From Eutrophobius brisbanensis (lineage in GTDB: Bacteria > Pseudomonadota > Gammaproteobacteria > Eutrophobiales > Eutrophobiaceae), in assembly GCA_038131795.1 (NCBI GenBank), contig JAYPQE010000003.1, positions 1,240,001-1,304,000 on the forward strand: a DNA stretch of 64,000 nt, in the 5' to 3' direction. Below, one piece after another: positions 36,788-45,061 of this stretch. The position numbers and the translations under genes are program-made. Every line of letters begins with the position of its first letter. Within the stretch, counting starts at the first letter, position 1. The notes beneath the pieces were generated by a model. That model was given only the letters and a program-made list of their open reading frames with translations. It was not told the origin of the DNA and did no database searches.

Positions 36788-37375
36788 TTAAACATTTCCC
36801 TCTGCTCGATCGCTGTCTGATTTTTGCAGAATTGAAACATCAATCTTGCCCAGTCGTTCATACAATCTTTGCGTTCGTTTTATGGGCCACCTGTCATATA
36901 AAAAAATCTGCATGGGACGCCACATTGCAACCCACCCGCCTATAATCAGACTTTCATGTATTATTAAATGCATCGTACCCTGCCCCAGGAGTAATATATA
37001 TTGTGCGGTGATAAGGCATATTGAGAGAAATGTCAGGCCAATAATCAGGTTTATGAAACCTTCGCGAACCAGGTCCTTATTTCGTAAGATTAGTTTTTCT
37101 ACGTTGTAATTAAAGTAATTTCTAATCGCTTCCTGAATTGCAGACGCACTCAAATGTGAGGGAAGAGATGCCTCAAGGTGTATTATCAATTTTAAACTTG
37201 ATTTTTCAGGTAATTCCTTTGCCCAGGCAACGATAAACTCTTCGGCATCATCGTCCAAATCCTTTTCTCTGAAAGGCGATGGGTCAAGTTAATGAAACAA
37301 TTGTGAGATATCCTTTAGTTCCAGTTGAATCTCACAAGCATTCTTTTCAGAAGAGACTGACTCAGGTTTTTCCAT
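36788..37375 (-). pseudogene. Two-TM protein of unknown function, interrupted by an in-frame stop
   Basis: The minus-strand frame opens with ATG at 37375 and runs 28 codons to a TAA at 37291-37289. It then continues in the same frame, without any shift, as LDPSPFREKDLDDDAEEFIVAWAKELP down to 36788. I recall a DPSPF-x-EKDLD-x-DAEEFIV N-terminus as typical of a conserved family of short two-helix membrane proteins, so the piece before the TAA looks like its true beginning. The rest has two membrane helices (GFINLIIGLTFLSICLITAQYILLL and HLIIHESLIIGGWVAMW) and ends in RPMQIFLYDRWPIKRTQRLYERL. A 156-residue product could start from a TTG at 37258 with AAGG close before it. Either the gene is broken, or the TAA is a sequencing error. 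Function unknown. Confidence 0.65.
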
Positions 37376-37524
37376 ATAAATCAGATAAAATTAATTAACC
37401 CAGTATAGGAAATAAAAACCGGGCAATCGAGGTTTCCTTTAATTAGTTTTCTTTGTCCGTATGATATTCATTGGAAATCCTATATCCTCTAAAACTCGTT
37501 GAATTAAGACAATATATAAAATAA

Positions 37525-39360
37525 ATGTTCCGTTTCTTTGAAAATCTTGTAAATCCATTCCCACCATCCAAACCGGAACAACCACCTGGCAGCATCTATG
37601 CCTTCTGCCGTCATTATACCCGTGGTATTGAGCCCCACCTCGTGCTGATGTCTGTGTTGACGGCACTGATAGCAATCATGGAAATCTCCCTGTTTGCCTT
37701 CCTGGGTCAATTGGTGGACTGGTTAAATAACAGCGAACCTGCAACATTCATGATCGAACACAAGGGTACCCTGGTCCGCTGGAGTATTATTATCCTGATC
37801 TTCCTGCCCAGTGCCGTGGCATTGCACGCCCTGATCATTCACCAGTCACTGCTGGGAAATTATCCCATGAGCATACGCTGGCGGGCACACCGCTACCTGC
37901 TGGGGCAAAGCCTGTCTTTCTATCAGGACGAATTTGCCGGACGCATCGCAACCAAGCTGATGCAAACCTCACTGTCCGTAAGAGAGGCCGTGTTAAAGCT
38001 ACTGGATGTATTATTGTACGTTACCGTTTACTTTGGCGGGCTGGTGGTAATGATTGGCAAGGCCGATATTCGCCTGACCATCCCCCTCTTAGTATGGTTG
38101 GCGTTTTATGTTTGTATCTCTTGTTATTTTGTACCGCGCCTGGGTCGGGTATCAACCCGCCAGGCTGATGCGCGCTCAAGTATGACAGGACGAATCGTAG
38201 ATACCTATACGAATATGATGACAGTAAAACTGTTTTCGCACTCACAACGGGAATCTGACTATGCAAAACAGGGAATGGATGCCTTTCTACAGACAGTTTA
38301 TGAACAAATGCGGCTGGTCACCGGGTTAATTTTATCGGTATGGACTATTAATGTGATCCTGGTATTTTCCATTTGCGCATTATCTATTTCTTTGTGGATG
38401 GCATCGGCCATAACCACCGGGATCATTGCCGCATCCATTGCACCCTCCATCCGACTGTTCGGCATGTCCCAATGGGTGATGTGGGAACTGTCCGCGTTGT
38501 TTGAAAACATTGGTACGGTACAGGACGGCCTGAATACCCTGTCACGCCCAAAACAGGTCCAGGATATCCAGGGTGCATCGAAACTGGTCAATACAAAAGG
38601 TGAAATTAACTTTGACCATGTGACCTTTCATTATGGTAAAGGCAGCGGTGTGATGGACGATTTTAATTTAACCATCAGAGCTGGCGAAAAAGTCGGTCTG
38701 GTGGGTCGCTCCGGTGCCGGCAAATCTACTCTGGTCAATTTATTACTCCGGTTCTACGATGTTGAAAATGGCCGCATCCTCATTGACGGCCAGGATATAT
38801 CCCTTGTGACACAGGAATCCCTGCGTGAGCAAATCGGTATGGTGACCCAGGACACCTCATTATTACACCGTTCTATCCGGGACAATATTGTCTATGGTAA
38901 ACCCGGCGCAACCGAAGCCGATATGCTAAAGGCGGCCGAACAGGCACGGGCACATGAATTTATTCCTGAACTGACGGATTCCCATGGCCGCAAAGGCTAC
39001 GCTGCCCATGTCGGTGAAAGGGGAATCAAGCTATCTGGCGGTCAACGTCAGCGGATTGCTATTGCCCGCGTGTTGCTAAAAGATGCCCCTATCCTGATTA
39101 TGGACGAGGCCACCTCGGCACTGGACTCTGAAGTGGAGGCCGCCATTCGGGAAAACCTGTATACCCTTATGCAAGGCAAGACTGTGATTGCCATTGCCCA
39201 CCGGCTCTCAACTATCGCCGCGCTGGATAGACTGGTCGTTGTTGACGAAGGCAAGATTATAGAAGAAGGGACACACAGTACCTTGATTGCCAGGAAGGGA
39301 CTGTATGCCCAGTTATGGGCAAGACAATCGGGGGGCTTTCTGGCCGAAGATGTGGCCTAA
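37525..39360 (+). CDS. ABC transporter, fused permease and ATPase (exporter type)
   Basis: 611 residues, a half-transporter that would work as a dimer. Residues about 35-330 are the six-helix ABC_membrane domain. Residues about 365-600 are the ATPase with Walker A GRSGAGKST (about 393-401), the signature LSGGQRQR (about 503), Walker B ILIMDEATS (about 522-530) and the H-loop AIAHRLST. It is of the MsbA/lipid-multidrug exporter class; the substrate is unknown. Its stop TAA overlaps the stop TAG of the convergent amino-acid permease by 3 bases. Confidence 0.93.
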   Translation: MFRFFENLVNPFPPSKPEQPPGSIYAFCRHYTRGIEPHLVLMSVLTALIAIMEISLFAFLGQLVDWLNNSEPATFMIEHKGTLVRWSIIILIFLPSAVALHALIIHQSLLGNYPMSIRWRAHRYLLGQSLSFYQDEFAGRIATKLMQTSLSVREAVLKLLDVLLYVTVYFGGLVVMIGKADIRLTIPLLVWLAFYVCISCYFVPRLGRVSTRQADARSSMTGRIVDTYTNMMTVKLFSHSQRESDYAKQGMDAFLQTVYEQMRLVTGLILSVWTINVILVFSICALSISLWMASAITTGIIAASIAPSIRLFGMSQWVMWELSALFENIGTVQDGLNTLSRPKQVQDIQGASKLVNTKGEINFDHVTFHYGKGSGVMDDFNLTIRAGEKVGLVGRSGAGKSTLVNLLLRFYDVENGRILIDGQDISLVTQESLREQIGMVTQDTSLLHRSIRDNIVYGKPGATEADMLKAAEQARAHEFIPELTDSHGRKGYAAHVGERGIKLSGGQRQRIAIARVLLKDAPILIMDEATSALDSEVEAAIRENLYTLMQGKTVIAIAHRLSTIAALDRLVVVDEGKIIEEGTHSTLIARKGLYAQLWARQSGGFLAEDVA

Positions 39361-40652
39361 CCCGGGTCCCTGCCTGCAGAAAACGCATAGTAGGCGAGCA
39401 TACCGGACAATATGGTCACCAGCGCAGCGACCATCTCCCAGGGTTGCCTCATCGCTGCCAGGCCGGGAAATATCAGGGTAAACAGTATGAATAATGCCGG
39501 TGCCCAGGGGTATCCAGGTAAATCAGATCGGTGTTCAGGTTGACGTCTTACAACTATAAACAGGCTAAACACTGTCATCACCGTGCTCAGACCTAGGGTA
39601 AATCCCAGGTATGACAACAGTTCCCGTAAGGTACTTACCCAGACCACCAATATTGCTAGCAGTGCCTGAATAAAAATCGCCATAGTAGGGACATCTCCGT
39701 TGAACTTCATTACCTCAGGCATCAAGCCATCATCTGCCATTTTTGCATAGACCCGGGGACCTAACATGATCATGGATGATACCGAGGTAAACAGGGCAAA
39801 ACAGATTATGGTCCTGATAAAGCCGGAGAGACTATCGCCACCTATGGCCTGGGCTGCGATGGCCGCAATGTCCTGTTTAAACATAATTAAATGTGGTGCC
39901 GGTGCCAGGACAAAAATGGTATTTAAAGCAATATAGAGGACCATGGTCAGCAGGGTGCCCAGAAACAATGCCCTGGGGACGTTTCTGCGTGGTTCATGGG
40001 CCTCACTGGCAATATAGATAGCCGCATTAAAACCTGCATAACTTAAAGAAATCCACATCAATGTCATGGCAAAGGTAAATATGGAAAACCCCATATCATC
40101 AACTTGATTAGCTGCCTCTATACCCTGCCAACTATCTTCCGATGCCGTTACCATGGCATAAATGATAAAAACTACAATTAATAATAGCTTTAACATGACA
40201 GACAGGTTCTGCAGGATGACGCCATGATGGATCCTTAACCCATGTGCGACTGCGGCAGTGATAATGACACCACTGGCAACCAGGTTTTCAATATGTTGAC
40301 CGTCACTTGATAATAAATAAGCGGAAAAGGTTGATGCCGCATAGGCAATGGCGCCGGTGAAGCCTGCCAATAAAGATATCCAGCCAGCGACAAACCCCAA
40401 CATGGGATGAATACTGCGTGATAAGAACAGGTATTCGTTACCGGACTCAGGCAGTAACCTGGACAAGGCACCGTAACTCAATGCCCCACACAATGCCAGA
40501 CACCCACCAATCACCCAGGCAAGAATGACCGGATAAGGGTTAGCCATGTCTCCCATGGCAAATCCTGAGGTAGTGAATACACCGGCACCAATCATATTAG
40601 CGATAACGAGCCCGCACAGAGTATAAAGACCCAATGACGATGGAGATTTCAT
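39357..40652 (-). CDS. APC-family amino-acid permease
   Basis: 431 residues, 12 membrane segments. The APC signature is at the N-terminus: LVIANMIGAGVFTTSGFAMGDM with the GxG substrate-binding kink, then ALCGALSYGALSRLLPESGNEYLFLSRS. Helix 6 carries SYAGFNAAIYIASEAHEPRRNVPRALF. Such carriers take up or exchange amino acids or amines. It starts directly after the stop of the GFA-like gene, so the two are co-transcribed. Confidence 0.92.
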   Translation of the reverse strand: MKSPSSLGLYTLCGLVIANMIGAGVFTTSGFAMGDMANPYPVILAWVIGGCLALCGALSYGALSRLLPESGNEYLFLSRSIHPMLGFVAGWISLLAGFTGAIAYAASTFSAYLLSSDGQHIENLVASGVIITAAVAHGLRIHHGVILQNLSVMLKLLLIVVFIIYAMVTASEDSWQGIEAANQVDDMGFSIFTFAMTLMWISLSYAGFNAAIYIASEAHEPRRNVPRALFLGTLLTMVLYIALNTIFVLAPAPHLIMFKQDIAAIAAQAIGGDSLSGFIRTIICFALFTSVSSMIMLGPRVYAKMADDGLMPEVMKFNGDVPTMAIFIQALLAILVVWVSTLRELLSYLGFTLGLSTVMTVFSLFIVVRRQPEHRSDLPGYPWAPALFILFTLIFPGLAAMRQPWEMVAALVTILSGMLAYYAFSAGRDPG

Positions 40653-41057
40653 TTATTGAGGTGGGCCATGAAATTCTTCAGCGGCCTCCAGGTCCTGATA
40701 CCATGGGGCCTTATGGGCAACGTAAATCTTCACATCGGGTCGAATACCCGGATCTGAATCCAGGCACCCCGCCGGAATAACATATCTCAATTTATCCCGG
40801 CCAAGGCAGGGAACGGGCGAACCACAGGAACCACAAAACGCACGGCTGAACCTTTCGGCTTCCGGTAATTCATAACGGCAGATGTTCTCCTCTCCCGTCA
40901 ACCAGTCCACCTGATTAGCTTCTACAAACAGATTGGATGCATGGGCGGAACCCGTGGCCTTGCGGCACCGGCTATAGTAACACATGGCAAACCTTGAAAC
41001 CCGGCCTTCAACGGTAAAAGTAATTTTATGACACAAGCAACTACCTGATATTTTCAT
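40653..41057 (-). CDS. GFA-family (glutathione-dependent formaldehyde-activating-like) zinc protein
   Basis: 134 residues, normal length for the GFA/CENP-V family. The N-terminal CxC (GSCLCHKI) and the C-terminal CGSCGSP pair are present. The central motif, usually C-x-C-x2-C, reads MCYYSRCRKATG here: the second Cys is replaced by Tyr (codon TAT, one base from TGT). That residue normally binds the catalytic zinc, so the protein may keep only the structural zinc. It precedes and abuts the amino-acid permease. It is unlikely to be a true S-hydroxymethylglutathione synthase; the family is functionally broad. Confidence 0.88.
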   Translation of the reverse strand: MKISGSCLCHKITFTVEGRVSRFAMCYYSRCRKATGSAHASNLFVEANQVDWLTGEENICRYELPEAERFSRAFCGSCGSPVPCLGRDKLRYVIPAGCLDSDPGIRPDVKIYVAHKAPWYQDLEAAEEFHGPPQ

Positions 41058-41176
41058 AGTTAATACCCTTGTCTGATGAATCCATAAATTAACTTAAACT
41101 GGCCTGTTATATTCATCATTGAAATTGATGATATTATGATTCCGGTAGATTTTCATTTATCCCTGCCCATGGAGGC

Positions 41177-42091
41177 ATGATGCTGTTTATTTCACATCCC
41201 GACTGCGAATTACATGACATGGGTAACGGACATCCGGAGAGCCCCTTGCGGATTGATGCCATCACAAAAGCAGTAAAGGCATCTGCCATCAATGACAGGA
41301 TCAAATACCTTGAAGCCCCTTTGGTAAGCAAGGAACACTTATACCGCGTCCATTCTGAAGATTATGTAAACGCAGTTTACAACAATGCCCCTGATGAAGG
41401 CATGGTCAGGCTGGACCCCGATACCAGTATGAACCCCCACACCCTCACCGCTGCACGCCGCGCAGCTGGGGCCGTGATACATGCCGTGGACCTGGTGGTG
41501 GCAACCGCATCTGAGCGTGCATTTTGTTGTGTTCGCCCACCAGGTCATCATGCGGTACGGGGTCAGGCCATGGGCTTTTGTATATTTAATAATATTGCCG
41601 TAGGTGCAGCCCATGCGCTTGGCCCCCATGGCTTGTCCCGGGTAGCCATCATTGATTTTGATGTCCACCATGGTAATGGCACTGAAGACATCTTTCAGGA
41701 CAACTCAGCTGTGATGTTGTGCTCTAGCTTTCAACACCCCTTTTATCCACATACAGGCGCTACAACAGAATCAAATCACATTATTAATTTACCCCTACCC
41801 GCCGGGACAGATGGTCATGCCTTTCGAAATGCGGTGGAAATGAAATTTTTTCCAGCCCTGGAAGATTTTGAACCCGAGCTAATCATGTTTTCAGCCGGAT
41901 TCGATGCCCACAGGGACGACCCATTGGCAAGCTTGATGCTGGAAGAAGACGACTATAGATGGATTACTGAAAAGGTCGTTCAGATTGCCGAGAAGACTGC
42001 TGGTGGTCGGATTATCTCTGTCCTTGAAGGGGGGTATGATTTACCCGCCCTGGGCAGTAGTGCCCTGGCCCATATAGAGGCGATGATATAA
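41177..42091 (+). CDS. Histone-deacetylase-family amidohydrolase
   Basis: 304 residues, full length. Class II-like bacterial HDAC motifs are intact: HPESPLRIDAI, RPPGHHAV with the charge-relay histidines, IIDFDVHHGNGTEDIF with Zn ligands (about 158-173), FSAGFDAHRDDPLA with the third Zn ligand, and LEGGYDL with the transition-state region. Bacterial members act on acetylpolyamines or acetylated proteins. It has no leader, so it is cytoplasmic. Its stop codon is the first part of the terminator palindrome. It is divergent from the GFA gene. Confidence 0.94.
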   Translation: MMLFISHPDCELHDMGNGHPESPLRIDAITKAVKASAINDRIKYLEAPLVSKEHLYRVHSEDYVNAVYNNAPDEGMVRLDPDTSMNPHTLTAARRAAGAVIHAVDLVVATASERAFCCVRPPGHHAVRGQAMGFCIFNNIAVGAAHALGPHGLSRVAIIDFDVHHGNGTEDIFQDNSAVMLCSSFQHPFYPHTGATTESNHIINLPLPAGTDGHAFRNAVEMKFFPALEDFEPELIMFSAGFDAHRDDPLASLMLEEDDYRWITEKVVQIAEKTAGGRIISVLEGGYDLPALGSSALAHIEAMI

Positions 42092-42120
42092 GAAAGGCCG
42101 CGGTACCGCGGCCTTTCTTA
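42089..42120. terminator. Bidirectional terminator, perfect 32-bp palindrome
   Basis: TAAGAAAGGCCGCGGT followed directly by its exact reverse complement. The palindrome includes the TAA stop of the deacetylase gene, serves the convergent dienelactone hydrolase gene from the other side, and ends in TTCTTATTT on the plus strand. Confidence 0.88.
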
Positions 42121-42137
42121 TTTAAAAAAATGCTGGA

Positions 42138-43019
42138 TTACGACAGGTTTGATCTGAAAAACTCAATTGTCCTACCCCAGGCCAGTCTCGCTGCCGGCTC
42201 ATTGTAACGGGGTGTGGAATCATTATGAAAGCCATGATTTGTACCGTCATACATGAACATCTCATATCGCTTACCATTTGCTTTCAATGCCGCCTCATAA
42301 TCCGGCCAACCTGCATTGATGCGTTCATCATTACCGGCATAATGGATCTGTAATGGTGCGTTGATCTTTGCAGCATCGGCTGCACTCACCTGCCTGCCAT
42401 AAAACGGTGCAGATGCCCCCAGCCAGGGTAACCTTGCTGCCAGCTTGTTACAGACACCGCCACCAAAACAAAATCCCACGGCGCCGACTTTACCTGTGGA
42501 ATGGTCATGGTCACGGAGGAATTCTGCCGCAGCGACAAAGTCTTCAAATATTTTATCGCCATCCATGGAGCTTTGCATTGCCCGGCCATCGTCATCATTA
42601 CCAGGATAGCCGCCTATTGGAGCAAGTGCATCCAGCCCAAAGGCAAGAAAACCTTCAAGCGCAGCACGGCGGGTTACATCCTCAATATGCGGGTTCAGCC
42701 CGCGGTTTTCATGGATTACCAGGACGGCCGGTATTTTCCCATCATGGTTCGCCGGCATGGACAACAGACCACGGGTCTTACCATGACCGTTTGGAGAATT
42801 GATTTCAACATACTTGTTCGTGAGCCTGGTGTCATGCCAGGAAGTCTGCTGGGCCTCGGCATAGTTGGGCTGCAGGCTTTCCAGAATTGCCGTTGCCGTG
42901 AGACCGCCTACGGCAAATTTCCCCACCTTGTCCAGAAACTCGCGGCGATTTATCTTGTCATGAACATACAGATTAAAGAGATCAAAGACCTCCTGATCAT
43001 ATTCACTGGCTTTTTTCAT
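42138..43019 (-). CDS. Tat-exported dienelactone-hydrolase-family protein
   Basis: 293 residues. An N-terminal arm precedes a twin-arginine motif, NRREFLDKVGKFAVGGLTATAIL (RREFL at 25-29), followed by Ala-x-Ala (AEAQ). The mature part has the DLH catalytic triad Cys184 (GFCFGGG), Asp231 (GNDERI) and His262 (GTNHGF), and the supporting Glu104 (IHENRGLN). DLH proteins hydrolyse dienelactone in catechol pathways, but this exported subgroup is widespread and its substrates are mostly unknown. It has GGAGGGAA-type purines before the start. Monocistronic. Confidence 0.92.
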   Translation of the reverse strand: MKKASEYDQEVFDLFNLYVHDKINRREFLDKVGKFAVGGLTATAILESLQPNYAEAQQTSWHDTRLTNKYVEINSPNGHGKTRGLLSMPANHDGKIPAVLVIHENRGLNPHIEDVTRRAALEGFLAFGLDALAPIGGYPGNDDDGRAMQSSMDGDKIFEDFVAAAEFLRDHDHSTGKVGAVGFCFGGGVCNKLAARLPWLGASAPFYGRQVSAADAAKINAPLQIHYAGNDERINAGWPDYEAALKANGKRYEMFMYDGTNHGFHNDSTPRYNEPAARLAWGRTIEFFRSNLS

Positions 43020-43201
43020 GTATTCCCTCCTGAGGATTGTCCGTAATGTATTTTATTTATCGATTAAGTGTATACAGTTTTGATAACAACTATCAATTGG
43101 ATAATAAAGCTGTGCAGTAAAATACTATGTGCAGGTAATATAATATTTATTTATATTCAACAAGTTATGAAATATTCAATAGAGTGAGTCGAAGATAAAA
43201 A

Positions 43202-43233
43202 AATGGGGAAATATTTTGCAATATTTCCCCATT
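43202..43233 (-). terminator. Rho-independent terminator of the second MarR gene
   Basis: Perfect 14-bp stem AATGGGGAAATATT/AATATTTCCCCATT with a 4-nt loop. On the minus strand it runs on into a stretch of seven T. It lies 43 bp past the MarR stop. Confidence 0.85.
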
Positions 43234-43275
43234 ATATTAGATTAATTTTACGAGTATTTTTTCAATATATGATAG

Positions 43276-43788
43276 CTATGCAACCTCTATTTGTGATGAC
43301 TGGCTGCCGATATCTGTATGACCATTATCTTCTATATTACCTGACTGTAATATGGGTGAGGCTTCAATATCTTCGGCATCCATCATATAGGCAATCCGCT
43401 GCAGGGTACTTAACATGGTGCTCTGTTCCCACTCATTAAGTTTCTTAAACTGTTCAATAAAATTATTCTGCAGAGGTAAAGGCGCGTTATTAACTTTTTC
43501 ATTACCCAGTTCTGTCAATTTAATATGGACCTTACGCTTGTCTTCTTTTGACCCCTCCCTGACCAACAGGCCCCGTTCTTCCAGGCGATCCAGTATTGTG
43601 GTAACCGTAGCCTGACTCAGGTTTATTTCATCAGCAATCTTACCAATGGTAGTTGAATCATTGGCACTGACTGTCTGCATCAATAATAACTGTGCCGTTG
43701 TCAAACCGGTCTGTTTAACCAGATATTTTGAGTGCAGGTCGCTTGCTCTGATTATCCTTCTTAATGATTTTAATACATCGCGAATCAT
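43276..43788 (-). CDS. MarR-family transcriptional regulator
   Basis: 170 residues. Winged-helix core: SANDSTTIGKIADEINLSQATVTTILDRLEERGLLVREGSKEDKRKVHIKLTELG (about 42-95), with helix-turn-helix and basic wing. A C-terminal tail of about 35 polar residues is additional to the usual MarR length. It is transcribed alone, between its own terminator and a 278 bp AT-rich leader. No neighbour is an obvious target; it may regulate distant genes or the Tat-exported hydrolase downstream. Confidence 0.9.
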   Translation of the reverse strand: MIRDVLKSLRRIIRASDLHSKYLVKQTGLTTAQLLLMQTVSANDSTTIGKIADEINLSQATVTTILDRLEERGLLVREGSKEDKRKVHIKLTELGNEKVNNAPLPLQNNFIEQFKKLNEWEQSTMLSTLQRIAYMMDAEDIEASPILQSGNIEDNGHTDIGSQSSQIEVA

Positions 43789-44066
43789 TTTTTTTCCTTT
43801 ATAAAATTTGGATGATTGAATATTAGAACAAAAAGTAAATAACTCAATTTATATTTCAGCTTTGCATAATGTTTTCTATTTTTAATATTCAGAATATATA
43901 TAACGATACAAGACTCGGAAGGACTACATTCTGAAACAATAAAATTTTTAAATATATTACTTACATCTCTAACTTTTTTTTATAAAAAAAAAAACGGTGT
44001 TTTTAGTATTTTTTAATAAAAAAAGTTTATCTGATTTCAGTTATTAATATTTATTTCTACAACCCG

Positions 44067-44948
44067 TTAATCCTGGAGCTTATGGAGGGAGTCTTTTGTT
44101 CGCTGATAACCAAAATCAATCAGTTCTGATGCCTTATAAAATTCGAAGAAATCACAGGCATCCCTTTGGATCTGAATGACCACGTCCGGTTTATAGGCCG
44201 CAACCCTGAAATTGGCTATGGTGGTTTGCATGGCATCCATGGAGCGCATCAAGAGGTCATAAAAACCCGGTACGTCATCCTGGGTTTCATCATCACTGGA
44301 GAATAAATCTTCAATAAAACGCACCAGCTTCTTACGGTATTCACTGTGAATGTCCTCTTTTTCGCCCGTTTTGTTTGCCTGTAGTTCAAGCCCTTCGGCC
44401 GGGGTATTGAGGTCCACCACAATGGTATTGTCAGATTTGTCATTCAGGGTTGGTGCTATGGGGACGGGATTGACCAGACCGCCATCAACCAGAAGGCGCT
44501 TTCAAGATTTTACCGGCTCAAATACCATGGGTACCGCAATGGATGCCCTGATGGCATCAAATAAAGGCCCCTGGTTTAACCAGATTTACCGTTCCGTGTT
44601 GAGATCAGTGGTAACCGCGGTGAATCCCAACGGCAGATCTTCAATATTACGGTCACCTACCAGTTTCTTCAGTACACCAATGATCTTTTCACCCTTGAAC
44701 AAGGCCCCCCGACTAAATGATAGGTCCAGTAAACGTACCACATCCGTACGGTCCAGTTCCCTGACCCAGTGTTCATATTCATCCAGTTTTCCCGCGGCAA
44801 ATATCCCACCGATTAATGCCCCAATCGACGTTCCGGCGATATACTTGATTTCATAACCCTGATCGACCAGGCAACGGATCACGCCGATATGGGCCAGCCC
44901 TCTCGCACCTCCGCTGCCCAGTACCAGGGATACTGTTTTTTTATTCAT
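44067..44948 (-). pseudogene. Patatin-like phospholipase (RssA type) with two in-frame stops
   Basis: Read through, the frame gives a complete patatin-like protein of about 293 codons. It has the oxyanion motif GSGGARG (11-17), the nucleophile GTSIG with Ser41, and the catalytic aspartate in LLVDGGLVNPVP. Two stop codons interrupt it without a frameshift: TAA at 44588-44586 after ...TTDLNTER, and TGA at 44504-44502 after ...VFEPVKS. The sequence between and after them (IWLNQGPLFDAIRASIAVPMVFEPVKS, then KRLLVDGGLVNPVPIAP) follows family expectation. The stops could each come from a single G-to-T change (GAA to TAA, GGA to TGA). The first part alone (120 residues) lacks the catalytic Asp. RssA-like proteins are inner-face lipases or esterases of unclear role. 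Confidence 0.8.
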
Positions 44949-44989
44949 TAATTGGATGCCTAATTTATTTTAAGTTAACGATATAATGC

Positions 44990-45026
44990 AAAAGAGATTG
45001 GCATGTAATCAATACCAATCTCTTTT
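44990..45026 (-). terminator. Probable terminator of the ankyrin/DUF1552/DUF1592 operon
   Basis: 12-bp stem AAAAGAGATTGG/CCAATCTCTTTT with a 13-nt loop, 36 bp past the ankyrin gene stop on the minus strand. The T-run is part of the stem, so strength is uncertain. Confidence 0.6.
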
Positions 45027-45061
45027 GTGGTTATAAATTTTTCAGGAATAGGATTTGGTGG

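Noticed and set aside
37439..37710. Minus-strand open frames in front of the ABC transporter
   Set aside because: They run antisense into the transporter coding region, lack ribosome-binding sites and have no recognisable features.
43203..43439. Plus-strand open frame of 78 codons opposite the second MarR gene
   Set aside because: It starts inside the terminator hairpin and is antisense to a clear MarR gene, so it is a shadow.
43789..44066. Small gene in the AT-rich stretch between the MarR and patatin-like genes
   Set aside because: Only A/T runs and no frame with a start and ribosome-binding site; it is best read as a promoter-bearing spacer.
44502..44588. TGA read as an amino acid (recoding, selenocysteine or an altered code)
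   Set aside because: TGA is used as a normal stop elsewhere in the window (for example the DUF1592 gene), a TAA also interrupts the same frame, and no SECIS-like hairpin is evident.
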